Positions 50,988 through 60,437 are shown, counted from the stretch's first letter. The stretch: 64,000 nt of DNA from an uncultured Pseudodesulfovibrio sp. (GCF_963662885.1 NZ_OY760059.1:558001-622000); one strand, 5' to 3'. The notes: generated from the sequence alone by a model not told the origin. Translations and numbers: made by a program.

Positions 50988-52376
50988 ATGTTTCGAATAG
51001 AGACGGACAGCCTGGGCGAGGTCCGGGTCCCGGAAGAGGCGTTGTGGGGGGCTCAGACCCAGCGTGCGTTGACCCTGTTCACCATAGACGGCGAGTTGAT
51101 GCCCAGAGAGATGATCCGGGCATACGCGATCTTGAAGAAAGGCTGTGCGCTGGCCAACGCAGGGGCCGGGAAGTTGAGCGAGGAGCGGCGCGACCTGATC
51201 GTGAAGGCTTGCGACGAGATTCTGGCCGGACAGCACGCGGACATGTTTCCGCTTCCGGTATGGATCTCGGGCAGCGGCACGCAGTTCAACATGAACGTGA
51301 ACGAGGTCATCGCCAACCGATGCTCGCAACTGGCGGGCAGGGCCGTCGGTTCCAAGGAGCCGGTCCATCCCAACGATCACGTCAACATGAGTCAGTCAAC
51401 TAACGATAACTTTCCGACAGTCATGTATATGGCTGTTGCAACAGAAATTGTTGAGCAGCTGTTGCCATCGGTAACCGCCATGCGCGACGAGCTTTCGAGC
51501 AAGTCCGAGGCCTGGAGCGATATCGTCAAGATCGGTCGTACGCACATGCAGGACGCCACCCCCTTGACCTTGGGGCAGGAGTTTTCCGGGTACGCCATGA
51601 TGTTGGAGGATGACGAGAAACGGATCCGTACCGCGCTTGAATCCGTCTTCGAGTTGACTCTGGGCGGCACGGCGGTGGGTACCGGCGTGAACAGCTGGCC
51701 CGGGTTCGCCGAGGCGGCCATCGGGCATATCGCGGAACTGAGCGGGCTGCCGTTCGCTCCGGTCCGGAACCGGTTCGCGGCCCAGGGGGCGCATGACGCC
51801 CTGGTGCATATGTCTGCGGCCCTCAAGACCCTGGCCAATTCCCTGAACAAGATCGCCTCGGACATCCGCCTGTTGTCGTGCGGACCGCGCGCCGGGCTGG
51901 GCGAGCTGGTCATTCCCGCCAACGAACCGGGGTCGTCGATCATGCCGGGCAAGGTCAACCCGACCCAATGCGAGTCCCTGACCATGGTTTCGCTGCAGGC
52001 CATGGCCAACGATCTGGCCGTGACCCTGGGCGGTACGGGCGGCGTGCTGGAAATGAACGTCTATAAGCCGCTGATCGTGCGTAACGTACTACATTCAGTG
52101 CGACTTCTGGGCGACGGTATGCACAGCTTCACGGAGCACCTGCTCAAAGGGCTGGAGCCTGACCGGGAGCGCATCGCGGCCCATGTGTCCCATTCGCTCA
52201 TGCTGGTCACGGCCCTGACCCCGGTGATCGGCTACGACAAGTCGGCCAAGATCGCGCTGCATGCCCACAGGACCGGCCAGAGCCTGCGCGAGGCGGCTCT
52301 GGAGCTCGGATTCGTCTCGGCCGAGGAGTTCGACCGGGTGGTGGTTCCGGAGGAAATGATCCGCCCCAAGGGCTAG
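50988..52376 (+). CDS. fumC: Class II fumarate hydratase
   Basis: 462 residues, typical length. Signature GSSIMPGKVNPTQCE and SQSTNDNFPT are intact. It interconverts fumarate and malate without an Fe-S cluster. GGAGG precedes the ATG at 50988; the longer reading from 50949 is unsupported. The stop overlaps the convergent lysE gene by 4 bases. Confidence 0.95.
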   Translation: MFRIETDSLGEVRVPEEALWGAQTQRALTLFTIDGELMPREMIRAYAILKKGCALANAGAGKLSEERRDLIVKACDEILAGQHADMFPLPVWISGSGTQFNMNVNEVIANRCSQLAGRAVGSKEPVHPNDHVNMSQSTNDNFPTVMYMAVATEIVEQLLPSVTAMRDELSSKSEAWSDIVKIGRTHMQDATPLTLGQEFSGYAMMLEDDEKRIRTALESVFELTLGGTAVGTGVNSWPGFAEAAIGHIAELSGLPFAPVRNRFAAQGAHDALVHMSAALKTLANSLNKIASDIRLLSCGPRAGLGELVIPANEPGSSIMPGKVNPTQCESLTMVSLQAMANDLAVTLGGTGGVLEMNVYKPLIVRNVLHSVRLLGDGMHSFTEHLLKGLEPDRERIAAHVSHSLMLVTALTPVIGYDKSAKIALHAHRTGQSLREAALELGFVSAEEFDRVVVPEEMIRPKG

Positions 52377-52966
52377 ACGAACAGGGCGTACATGGTCGCC
52401 CCGACCATGACCGCCACGAGCACGCAGTTGACCCCGGTGAGAACAGCCCCGGACTTGAGGGTGCGCAGGATGGCTGTCCCGGCCAGCCCCCAGGCCGAGT
52501 GGAAGGACACCTGGAAGACCATGAACGTCAGGACGAAGACGACGACCTGCTGCGCCAGCGGCACGGTCGGGTCGGCCAGTTGCGTGAACCCGACCAGGGC
52601 CATGGCCCAACTCTTGGGATTGAGCGGATGCAGGATGACCCCTTCCCAGAAGGTGAACCGCCGGTTCACCTTCTGGCTTCCCAGCCGCATGGTCAGCAGT
52701 TTCCAACCGAGATACAGAATGTAACACGTTCCGCAAACCTTCATGATTGCCGACAGGTTGGGGGAGGTCTGGATGATCTTGCCCAGGCCGAGCGCCACCA
52801 TGGTGTCCAGGCTGACCGCACCCACAGTGGCCCCGATCAGAAAGGGTATGGCGGATTTGAAGCCCGTGGTCTGTCCGATGCCCATCATGGTCAGGTTGCC
52901 CGCGCCGGGCGTGCCGGTCATGACGATGACAAAGAGGACGAAGGCGGTGTACGTTTCCATGTTCAT
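52373..52966 (-). CDS. LysE-family exporter
   Basis: 197 residues, about six hydrophobic segments, with FVIVMTGTPGAGNLTMMGIGQTTGF near the start. It exports an amino acid or related compound. GGGGAG lies 8 bases before the ATG. It is divergent from a MocR-type regulator whose operator lies in the shared gap, so it is the probable target. Confidence 0.9.
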   Translation of the reverse strand: MNMETYTAFVLFVIVMTGTPGAGNLTMMGIGQTTGFKSAIPFLIGATVGAVSLDTMVALGLGKIIQTSPNLSAIMKVCGTCYILYLGWKLLTMRLGSQKVNRRFTFWEGVILHPLNPKSWAMALVGFTQLADPTVPLAQQVVVFVLTFMVFQVSFHSAWGLAGTAILRTLKSGAVLTGVNCVLVAVMVGATMYALFV

Positions 52967-53036
52967 GACATAACTCCCCGGACCGCCGTGCTTTTATGCG
53001 GCCCTGCTGCGATTTTTCGTCCTTAGAGGGGTACGG

Positions 53037-53066
53037 TTGACTTTGTGTGGAGTCAATGAATATATT
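53037..53066 (+). promoter_or_regulatory. Candidate leaderless promoter of MocR regulator
   Basis: TTGACT (53037-53042), 18 bases, TATATT (53061-53066), 6 bases, ATG at 53073. Transcription would start at the A of the ATG. Confidence 0.6.
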
Positions 53067-53084
53067 GTCTGCATGACAATATAT
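53060..53084. promoter_or_regulatory. Operator overlapping -10 and start codon
   Basis: Ten-bp perfect inverted repeat ATATATTGTC / GACAATATAT with a TGCAT spacer, covering the -10 and the ATG of the MocR gene. The position implies that protein bound here blocks its own start, and could act on the divergent exporter too. Confidence 0.75.
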
Positions 53085-54437
53085 GCACCCACACTGGTCC
53101 GTGGTGAAGGCCCCTTGTACGTGGAGTTGGCGGACGCCATCGAACGGGATATTTCGTCGGGAAAACTTGCGCCCGGCGAGCGGCTGCCTACGCACCGGGA
53201 TCTGGCCGACGCGCTGCAGCTGAATGTTTCCACGGTGACGCGCGGCTACCGCGAGGCCGAGAAACGGGGGCTGGTGTCGGCCACCGTTGGTCGCGGAACC
53301 TTCGTCACTACGGACGCGGTGACCAATTCAGCCATGGTCTCGTTTGAGCCGAGCGCACCGGGCATGCTCGAGCTGGGGCTCATTTCGCCTCTGGATCATC
53401 TGGACCCGGAGATTTCAGAGGGGTTCAGGAAGATAGCCAGGCGCAAGGACCCATCCGCGCTGCTGCGTTATTCCGATCCGCGAGGGCAGGCTGAACATCG
53501 TCGTGCCGGCGCGCTCTGGGCCGAGCGGTATGGCGTTTCGGCTCGGGCTGAAGACATCATAGTCTGCGCCGGTTCACAGCACGCGCTGACCTGCGCCCTC
53601 GGCGGTCTGCTCAGGCCCGGAGACCGGGTGGCCGTGGACGAGTTGACCTACCCCGGCCTCAAGACACTGGCCGCCATGCTCGGCATGCGGCTGGTGCCCA
53701 TCGCCATGGACGAGCATGGCATGGTCCCGGAAAGCCTGGACGCGGCCTGCCGCCGCGACGAGATAAAGGCCCTGTACCTCATGCCCGGCGTGCACAATCC
53801 CACCACCATCTCCCTGCCGGAAGGGCGGCGCAACGACATCGCCCGTCTGGTCGACAGGCATAACCTCATTCTCATCGAGGATGACGCCTACGATCTGACG
53901 GACCCCGGCCGCATTGACCCGGTGGGTAACCGAGTGCCGCACCGTTCCGTCTACATCGCGGGCATGTCCAAGTCCTTGGCCGCCGGTCTGCGTGTGGCTT
54001 TTGTGGTCGCCCCGCAGCCCATGCTCAAAGCGTTGGCTCAGGCCGTGTTAAATACGGTGTGGATGGCCCCTCCCCTGAACGTGGAACTGACGGCCATGTG
54101 GATCACGGACGGCACCGCCGACCGGGTGGTGGCCGCAAAGCAGGCCGAGGCGGCCCGTCGTTACATGCTCGCCTGCGATGTCCTGGATGGTTTGCGTTTT
54201 CGCGGCAAGCGAACCGGCTTCTTCCTTTGGCTCGACCTGCCCGAACCTTGGACCGGTCGCGCCCTGGAGCAGGCCGCCGCAGCCCGTGGCGTCAACGTCT
54301 TCGGCGCTGAAAAATTCGTGGTCGGACAGTCGCCCGCACCCCGTGCGGCCCGCATTTCCATCACCGGCACCGAGTCCCTGGACCAGCTGAAGCAGGGGTT
54401 GGTGACGCTCCGGGAGATATTGCGGGGGCGTCCTTAG
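53073..54437 (+). CDS. MocR/PdxR-type GntR-aminotransferase regulator
   Basis: 454 residues. N-terminal GntR winged helix (VELADAIERDISSGKLAPG, RDLADALQLNVSTVTRGYRE) then a fold-type I aminotransferase domain with the PLP lysine in AGMSKSLAAGLR and YLMPGVHNPTTIS. PLP-binding MocR regulators sense vitamin B6, GABA or amino acids. No Shine-Dalgarno precedes the ATG at 53073. Divergent from a LysE exporter. Confidence 0.92.
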   Translation: MTIYAPTLVRGEGPLYVELADAIERDISSGKLAPGERLPTHRDLADALQLNVSTVTRGYREAEKRGLVSATVGRGTFVTTDAVTNSAMVSFEPSAPGMLELGLISPLDHLDPEISEGFRKIARRKDPSALLRYSDPRGQAEHRRAGALWAERYGVSARAEDIIVCAGSQHALTCALGGLLRPGDRVAVDELTYPGLKTLAAMLGMRLVPIAMDEHGMVPESLDAACRRDEIKALYLMPGVHNPTTISLPEGRRNDIARLVDRHNLILIEDDAYDLTDPGRIDPVGNRVPHRSVYIAGMSKSLAAGLRVAFVVAPQPMLKALAQAVLNTVWMAPPLNVELTAMWITDGTADRVVAAKQAEAARRYMLACDVLDGLRFRGKRTGFFLWLDLPEPWTGRALEQAAAARGVNVFGAEKFVVGQSPAPRAARISITGTESLDQLKQGLVTLREILRGRP

Positions 54438-54481
54438 GGGAAGGAAGAGCCTTGTTCAAGGCTCCGTCGTTGCGCTTAGGC

Positions 54482-56215
54482 TCAGGCTGTGGTTTCGCCC
54501 TTGGGCAGAGCCACGCGGACCGTTGTGCCGCCTTCCGGCGATGTGTCCATGGTGATGTGGCCGCCGTGCGCCTCCGCGGCGAGGCGTGCCGAGTAGGTAC
54601 CCAGACCGGTGCCGTTGTGTTTGCCGTGGGTGGAGTATTTGTCGAAGAAGGAGTGGCGTACCTCTTCGGGCACGGGCAACCGGTTGCGGATTTCGAGCAC
54701 GCAGGGATCGCCGCTGGTCACAGCCACCTGCACGGGTTGTCCGTCCGAGGCCTCGATGGCGTTTTTGAGGAGGTTGGCAGTCATACCGTATAACAAGGTG
54801 CCATCACCCTGTATGACAAGATGCATGTCCTTGTCGACGGCTCGGCTGTCCAGCGTGGTTTCGATGACGCAGGCGGGTTGCCGGTGCATGGAGGTGTCGC
54901 GCACCGCGCGCATGATTATGGCCAGCCAGTCAACGGATTGGGGCTGGTGCTCGTAGGTGCCGGATTCGAGCTTGTACAGGGTCAGGGACTGGTTGATCAG
55001 GTCCACCATCTGCATGCCCGCCTCCTCGACCACCTGAAGCATTTCCTTCTGGCGGTCCGTGAGGTTCTCGTCCTCCTGCATGATGCGCGGTAGCCCGATT
55101 ATTCCCATGAGGGGGGACTTGAGGTCGTGGCGGACGATGCGTTCCACATCTTCCTTCAACTTTTCCGCTGCCTTGCGCGCGGTGATGTCGATCCCGATGC
55201 ACAGGATGCCGGTAGCCCGACCCATCTCGTCCTCGATAACCGAGGTGCCGAGGGACAGGGTGGCCCTGGACTCGTTGCGGCGCACGACTTCCACCTCGGT
55301 GAAGGTGTGGCCGGGGTTGTTTTCGGACAGCTCGCGGAAATGGGCGCGCAGGTCGCGCCCCTCGTCGTCGGCTTCAGGTAAAAGCAGCCCCACGGCTTCC
55401 CGGCCGGTCAACTCGCCTTCGCGGAAGCCGTAAAAATCCAGCCCCCAGCGGTTGATGAAGAAGACCTTGCCTTCCGTGTCCACCTCCAGGACGATGAAAT
55501 GGGATTGCTCCACCAGGTCGCGGTACAGCCTGCGGCTCTCGCGAAGCCGGTTTTCGGCCTCCACCCGCTGGTCGATGACCCGGTTGCTGGCACGCGCGCC
55601 CAGGAAGGTGCCCTGCTCATTGGTCACGGGTACGCACCGATGGGACAACCAGTGCTGGGTGCCATCTGGCCGGATGATGCGGAAATCCAGGGTGCCGGTG
55701 TCCATGGGCCGGTGCTCCTTGAACAGGTGCGCCTTGACCATGGGCCGGTCTTCGGGGTGGACAATCCTGACCATCAGCTCCGGGTCGTCCATGAATGCCG
55801 ACGGGGGGTGGCCGGTGATGCGTTCGCACGACGGCGACATGTAGAGGAATTTGCCGTCCGGGCCGCGCCAGTATTCCCAGTCGTAGGTGAAGTCGGCCAC
55901 GGTTCGGAATCGCTCTTCGCTCCGGGCCAGTTTGTCGTTGGCCGCTTTGAGCTGCCGGAAGATCGGTCGGATCTGCAATACGCCCAGCAGGACGATGGTC
56001 GAGACCAGCAGGCCGATCAGCTCGAAAGCCAGGTCGGGCTGTGCGCGCCCCTCCCAGAACATGTACAGGGTGTGCACCCTGCGGTGCACCATGCCGATCA
56101 AGCCCGCCGCGATCAGTACCCATGACCAGCGGCGGCCCGTTTCCGGGATAAGAAACAGCGCCAGCGCGGCTGCCGTCAATTGCATCCCGATGGAAGCGAT
56201 GATGATCAGGTCCAT
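54482..56215 (-). CDS. Membrane PAS sensor histidine kinase
   Basis: 577 residues. Three N-terminal hydrophobic segments (about 1-88), two PAS/PAC units (about 95-220 and 220-350), HisKA with the phospho-site in VRHDLKSPLMG (an H-D-L-K variant) and HATPase with NLLKNAIEA and GTGLGTYSARLA. The D box is atypical (LEIRNRLPVPEE). AGGGGG precedes the ATG at 56215. No response regulator is adjacent. Confidence 0.9.
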   Translation of the reverse strand: MDLIIIASIGMQLTAAALALFLIPETGRRWSWVLIAAGLIGMVHRRVHTLYMFWEGRAQPDLAFELIGLLVSTIVLLGVLQIRPIFRQLKAANDKLARSEERFRTVADFTYDWEYWRGPDGKFLYMSPSCERITGHPPSAFMDDPELMVRIVHPEDRPMVKAHLFKEHRPMDTGTLDFRIIRPDGTQHWLSHRCVPVTNEQGTFLGARASNRVIDQRVEAENRLRESRRLYRDLVEQSHFIVLEVDTEGKVFFINRWGLDFYGFREGELTGREAVGLLLPEADDEGRDLRAHFRELSENNPGHTFTEVEVVRRNESRATLSLGTSVIEDEMGRATGILCIGIDITARKAAEKLKEDVERIVRHDLKSPLMGIIGLPRIMQEDENLTDRQKEMLQVVEEAGMQMVDLINQSLTLYKLESGTYEHQPQSVDWLAIIMRAVRDTSMHRQPACVIETTLDSRAVDKDMHLVIQGDGTLLYGMTANLLKNAIEASDGQPVQVAVTSGDPCVLEIRNRLPVPEEVRHSFFDKYSTHGKHNGTGLGTYSARLAAEAHGGHITMDTSPEGGTTVRVALPKGETTA

Positions 56216-56365
56216 GCATCCCCCTGTACGTTGCAACGGAACCCGTTCTCTCAATCTAGTACTTAATCCATCGATAAGGCAAATGCCAGTCCTGGACGGC
56301 CCCGGTGCCCGCAACGGCGAAGGTCCGGCCAAAGAGCCGGAGCCTCCGCCGCTGCCCCCTACCCG

Positions 56366-57931
56366 TTATCGCCGCAGATTGGACGAGATGGCGACCAGGT
56401 CGCGGCGGGTGGCCTCGGGCAGGTCGCGGTACGGTTGCATGACCGTGCCGGGGTAGCCTTCGGTAATGATCTGGAGGGATCGTTCCGGTTGCAGGGAGAA
56501 CCGGCTGAGGTCCGGGGGCGCGGGCCGCAGGGTGAGGCCGAAGGGGGTGGGTTTACCGGTGGCACCGTGGCAGGTGGCGCAGGTGTTTCGCCAGAGTTCG
56601 CGGGCCTGTTCGCCGACCTCGCGCTTGGGCACGGTGGTCGGGCCGAACAGGGTGAAGGACGCGTCCAGCTGGTCGAGCAGGGCGTCGATCTTGTCTTTAT
56701 CGAACACGGTGAAGTACGGCATGCCCGAGCCGGGGACGCCCGCGAGGAGGATTTGTCCTACATATTCGCGGTCGGCGCGGAGGGCGGCCAGGTTTTCGGC
56801 CTTGACGAGCAGCCGCCTGGCGGCCGGGCCGTCGCCCAGTCCACCCGCGCCGTGACAGGGTTGGCAGCTTTTCCCGTACAGGGTCGGGCCGTTGTCGTAG
56901 ACCGTGGCGAGTTTGGCGCGGAAGGTCTCCAGGGCCGGTTGCTGGAACCGATTCAGGTCGGCGGATTCGCGGGTCAGCTCTGCGCGGGCCTGTTCGTGCA
57001 GGGCCATGAGGGTGGAGTCCTGCAGAAGTTGTCGCGCCGCGAGCATGGCCACGAAGACCACGGGCAGGAGCAGGAGCAGGGCGCGTCCACCCCGTATGGA
57101 GGCATTGGTCAGGGTCATGACCCGCGTTGGACGCAGGGACCAGGCCACGGCCATGGCGGCCACGGACCCGAGGGTCACGGCGGTCAGCACGGGCCAGTTG
57201 AAGTTCTTGGCCACGGAGAACAACAGGGGCACGCCCACGGCGACCTGGAAGAGGATGCCACCGAACATCCAGGCGCGCAGCCGGTCGCGCTTTTCCGTGT
57301 CCTGTCCGGCAGTGAAGAACAAGTGGAAGGCTGCCCCGAAGACGATGGCCGCGCCGAGCACGTGCAGGTAGCGGAAGAGCCAATGGGGCAGGTAGATGGA
57401 GTCGGGTGAAAGGGCCTTGGCCGCAAAGCCGGTCCATTCGCCGGGGCGTTCCATGAGCGACAGGGCTCCGGTGAATATGGCCGGGACCGTGAGCAGCGCG
57501 CCCAGGCCGATGGCACCGCAGAGAAACGGCAGCCAGGGACGGGAGAGCATCTTGTGCTCGAACAGCTCGATGGCCAGGAAGGCGAGGATGAGCAGGGGGA
57601 TGACCGAGAGCCAGGTGAAGGCCTGCAGGCCGGTGGCCGTGAAGAATCCCAGGGAGTATATGACCTGGATTATCAGCAGCGGTCCCACGCCCAGAACCAC
57701 GGCCAGGCTCTTGAGGCCCAGGTGGGATTTGACCATGCGCTGGTTCCAGCCCATTTCGACCTTGTTGCCCGAGCAGCAGTCCTGGAGGAAGTAGACGAAG
57801 CCGAGCATGGCCGTGCCGAGCATGAGCAGGACGAAGATCAGGTGCAGGCCGAAGGTGGCGAAGAGCAGGATGCGCAGCCACATTTCAGACAGCGGCAAAG
57901 CGAGGAAGAGGTCTTTCCAGGGTGCCATCAC
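56366..57931 (-). CDS. Membrane protein with C-terminal dihaem cytochrome c
   Basis: 521 residues. Nine hydrophobic segments in about the first 300 residues, with histidines inside segments (FGLHLIFVLL, YLHVLGAA, AFHLFF) that could bind haem b, then two haem-c motifs, CQPCH (356-360) and CATCH (451-455), in what is probably a periplasmic domain. Third gene of the cytochrome operon; the preceding stop overlaps its start by 4 bases. Likely a membrane electron-transfer subunit between the quinone pool and soluble cytochromes. Family not named. Confidence 0.85.
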   Translation of the reverse strand: MMAPWKDLFLALPLSEMWLRILLFATFGLHLIFVLLMLGTAMLGFVYFLQDCCSGNKVEMGWNQRMVKSHLGLKSLAVVLGVGPLLIIQVIYSLGFFTATGLQAFTWLSVIPLLILAFLAIELFEHKMLSRPWLPFLCGAIGLGALLTVPAIFTGALSLMERPGEWTGFAAKALSPDSIYLPHWLFRYLHVLGAAIVFGAAFHLFFTAGQDTEKRDRLRAWMFGGILFQVAVGVPLLFSVAKNFNWPVLTAVTLGSVAAMAVAWSLRPTRVMTLTNASIRGGRALLLLLPVVFVAMLAARQLLQDSTLMALHEQARAELTRESADLNRFQQPALETFRAKLATVYDNGPTLYGKSCQPCHGAGGLGDGPAARRLLVKAENLAALRADREYVGQILLAGVPGSGMPYFTVFDKDKIDALLDQLDASFTLFGPTTVPKREVGEQARELWRNTCATCHGATGKPTPFGLTLRPAPPDLSRFSLQPERSLQIITEGYPGTVMQPYRDLPEATRRDLVAISSNLRR

Positions 57932-59283
57932 TTGACCTCCCCTTGGAGTTGCGGCCGGGGCAGGGTGTGCTTGTTGGCCAGTGAGTAGAGGTAGGTCGAC
58001 ATGGTCAGCCGCTCCTGTTCGGAACCGTTGAACGGCGTCATGAACGGGACCATGCTTTCGGTGATGGAAGTCAGCGCGTTAACGCTTTCAAGCGTTCTGC
58101 CTTGCAAACGGACGGTGATGTCGTTGATGCCGCCGATGGTGTGGCAGACACCGCAATTGGCGTCGAAGAGAGCCTGCCCGGACCGTGCGGCAGGGGCGTT
58201 GTTTGCGGTTGTGTTGATCCAATCCATTCCGGGCAGCATGGGGCGGCCTTCGCGGACAGCCGCCTCCTGGCGGACCATGCGCGTCTGGTTGGCGTACATG
58301 TATCCGGGCAGCAGGTAGGGGCCACGCACGAACTCGCGCACCCGTTCGAACTCGGCGACCATGCCCACGGCCAGGAGGAGAGCGGGCAGGAACAGGAGCA
58401 TGCCTGCCCTGTGTTGTTTGAACAGCCCGGCCACAGCGGCCAGGGCCAGGCAGGCCACGGCCACACCGTTGAGCACGGGCAGCAGGTTCGGGACCTGCGA
58501 CCACGATGAGGTGGCCACCGCGAATTTCCAGTGCGTCAAATAGGTCATGGGGATGCGCGAGAAGTAGACCCAGGCGAACGTGGCGGTGGACGCCATGGCC
58601 ACGAGCATGACCAAGCCGGTCAGGCGAAGCACCCGGCCCCGCTCGGCGGCTGTGCCCTTGAACCGCCAGGCGGTCCAGCCGAGGATGAGCAGCGCGCCCA
58701 GGACAATGCCCGCCGAGATGCGCAGCATGAACTGCGGCACGAAGGTCGGGTTGAAGTAGGCCTGTGCAAAGGTGCCGCCCTGGGGCCAGCCGTCCGGGGT
58801 GAGCATGAACCCGAGGATGCCGGAGATGAGCACTGCCGAACTGAGGGCAACGGCCACGTAGCACCAGCCTATGGCCATGAGCAGCCGCGGCCGCCGCAGG
58901 GCCAGCCGGTCCCAGAGGAAATAGTAGATGAGCAGGAGGACGACCTCGGTGGTGAATGCCCACCACTCGATGAACCACGGCCAGAAGAAGAGGTGGATCA
59001 GCGAGCCGATGCCTTCAGGCGCGAGGATACCGGTGATGAACCAGATGCCCACGCCGGTCACCGCCCCCACAGAGGTGGTCACGATGACCACGGGCTTGAG
59101 CAGGGTCCGCGCGGTCTCTTCCCAGAAGCTGCCGTGGCCTGTGGCCCCGAGGTTCTGGAAGAGGACGATGAGGATGGTCATGCCGATGGCCACTCCGTGG
59201 CTGATGAGCACATGGAGGACGGCGTTCAGGGCGATGGTCATGCCGTCACCCAGGACCGGTACGTGGATCAGGGGGAAGGTCAT
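57928..59283 (-). CDS. Cytochrome bd subunit I-like protein fused to a haem-c domain
   Basis: 451 residues. The first 300 resemble CydA: a His at 24 in LHVLISHG, FIEWWAFTTEV with two acids (E106, E113), and QFMLRISAGIVLGALLILG, where CydA's b558 ligand His186 is L187. The Q loop and GRQPW motif are absent. A haem-c motif CGVCH (377-381) follows in a soluble tail. No CydB partner is present. It is probably a quinone-linked electron-transfer subunit rather than an oxidase. Second gene of the operon, 4-base overlaps on both sides. Confidence 0.82.
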   Translation of the reverse strand: MTFPLIHVPVLGDGMTIALNAVLHVLISHGVAIGMTILIVLFQNLGATGHGSFWEETARTLLKPVVIVTTSVGAVTGVGIWFITGILAPEGIGSLIHLFFWPWFIEWWAFTTEVVLLLIYYFLWDRLALRRPRLLMAIGWCYVAVALSSAVLISGILGFMLTPDGWPQGGTFAQAYFNPTFVPQFMLRISAGIVLGALLILGWTAWRFKGTAAERGRVLRLTGLVMLVAMASTATFAWVYFSRIPMTYLTHWKFAVATSSWSQVPNLLPVLNGVAVACLALAAVAGLFKQHRAGMLLFLPALLLAVGMVAEFERVREFVRGPYLLPGYMYANQTRMVRQEAAVREGRPMLPGMDWINTTANNAPAARSGQALFDANCGVCHTIGGINDITVRLQGRTLESVNALTSITESMVPFMTPFNGSEQERLTMSTYLYSLANKHTLPRPQLQGEVK

Positions 59284-60167
59284 TGGCGGGCCTCCCCGTC
59301 GAGCGGGATGACGCGCTCGATCTTGTTCGGGTGGGTGGCCGTGAACTTGGGTCGGGGCTGTTCATGGGCGTACGCGGCCACGTCCAGGGCCTGCTCCTGG
59401 GTCAGGCTCGGATCGGACTTGGGCATGAACCGCCAGACAAAGACGGAGAAGGTCCGGATGCGGTTCATCCCGGCCCCGTCGTTGTATGCTCCGTCGCCCC
59501 ACAGGGGCGGGGCGATGGGCGAGCCGTGTCCGTCGTCGCCGTGGCAGCGCGTGCAGACGTCCTCGAACACGGTCTTGCCCGCTGCCGCATCCGGCTTGTG
59601 GTCGTTGTCCAGATGATGGGCCAGTGCCGACCATGGCGGGTTGGAGTATATGGGAATGCCTTTGGATATCCATTGGTAGTAGACCAGCAGGGATTGCATG
59701 ATCTGGCTGTCCGGGGCCGGGGCCTTGCCGTTCATGCTGCGCTCGAAACACCCCTGGCTGCGCAGTGCCAGATCGGCCGTATATTCGCGGCGCCCTCTGT
59801 AGAGCGGGTATTTTGCGCCGACACCCACCAGGGAAATGGTGTCCTTGCTCCGTCCGCCGTCGAAGTGGCAGTTGGTGCAGGCCATGTCGTTGCCCACGTA
59901 TTCGGGCGCGTATTTCTTGGTCTCGGTCATGATCTTGTAGCCGAGCATGACCATGGGCCGGATTTTTTCCGGGGCGTCTTCAAGGGCCGGAGGGTTGAAG
60001 ACCGGTTCAAGCGGCGTGGGAGATGCTGCCGTCCCTGCTTCGGCCCCGGCCTGTGCGGCTGTCCTGGGCATGGGCGCGGACCATTGGAAGAAGAACACCA
60101 ACCACGCGCCGAAAATCAACAGTAACACCAGCAAAATCAACGAAGAAAAGAGCTTAGCTTGGTTCAT
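59280..60167 (-). CDS. TsdA-like dihaem cytochrome c (thiosulfate dehydrogenase / tetrathionate reductase family)
   Basis: 295 residues. N-terminal anchor or signal (about 8-28), then haem 1 motif CTNCH (97-101), a Cys in SQGCFERSMNG (C140) in the position of TsdA's axial Cys ligand, and haem 2 motif CTRCH (205-209) with Met in RFMPKSD (M248) as likely distal ligand. This fits TsdA, which interconverts thiosulfate and tetrathionate. GGAG precedes the ATG at 60167. First gene of the operon. Activity is inferred. Confidence 0.82.
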   Translation of the reverse strand: MNQAKLFSSLILLVLLLIFGAWLVFFFQWSAPMPRTAAQAGAEAGTAASPTPLEPVFNPPALEDAPEKIRPMVMLGYKIMTETKKYAPEYVGNDMACTNCHFDGGRSKDTISLVGVGAKYPLYRGRREYTADLALRSQGCFERSMNGKAPAPDSQIMQSLLVYYQWISKGIPIYSNPPWSALAHHLDNDHKPDAAAGKTVFEDVCTRCHGDDGHGSPIAPPLWGDGAYNDGAGMNRIRTFSVFVWRFMPKSDPSLTQEQALDVAAYAHEQPRPKFTATHPNKIERVIPLDGEARQ

Positions 60168-60245
60168 CGGGGTCTCCGTGTAAACAGGCAGGGGCAGGGT
60201 CGCGAAGGACTTCGCCGCCGACCGCCAGCGGGGAAGCCGGACACA

Positions 60246-60274
60246 TCCTATGCGATGTCTGTAGTAATGTTCAA
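60246..60274 (-). promoter_or_regulatory. Candidate promoter of cytochrome operon
   Basis: On the minus strand TTGAAC, 17 bases, ATAGGA, about 80 bases before the start at 60167. The -10 match is modest. Confidence 0.3.
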
Positions 60275-60437
60275 CCTTCAATGCCCAAAGTTGCCGACGC
60301 GCGGTGCGAAGCGGCCGTCAGTATCGAGCAGCCCGACCCCGCTGTCTGCGGGGTAACCTTTTCTGGACATTCTCAAGAATTTCGGTCTACGGATGAGCCA
60401 ATGTCGGGGCAGCAATTCGTCAGCGGGAGCCTGTAGC

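Noticed and set aside
57928..59283. Cytochrome bd oxidase subunit I
   Set aside because: No CydB, no Q loop or GRQPW motif, and a b558 ligand is replaced; called bd-like only.
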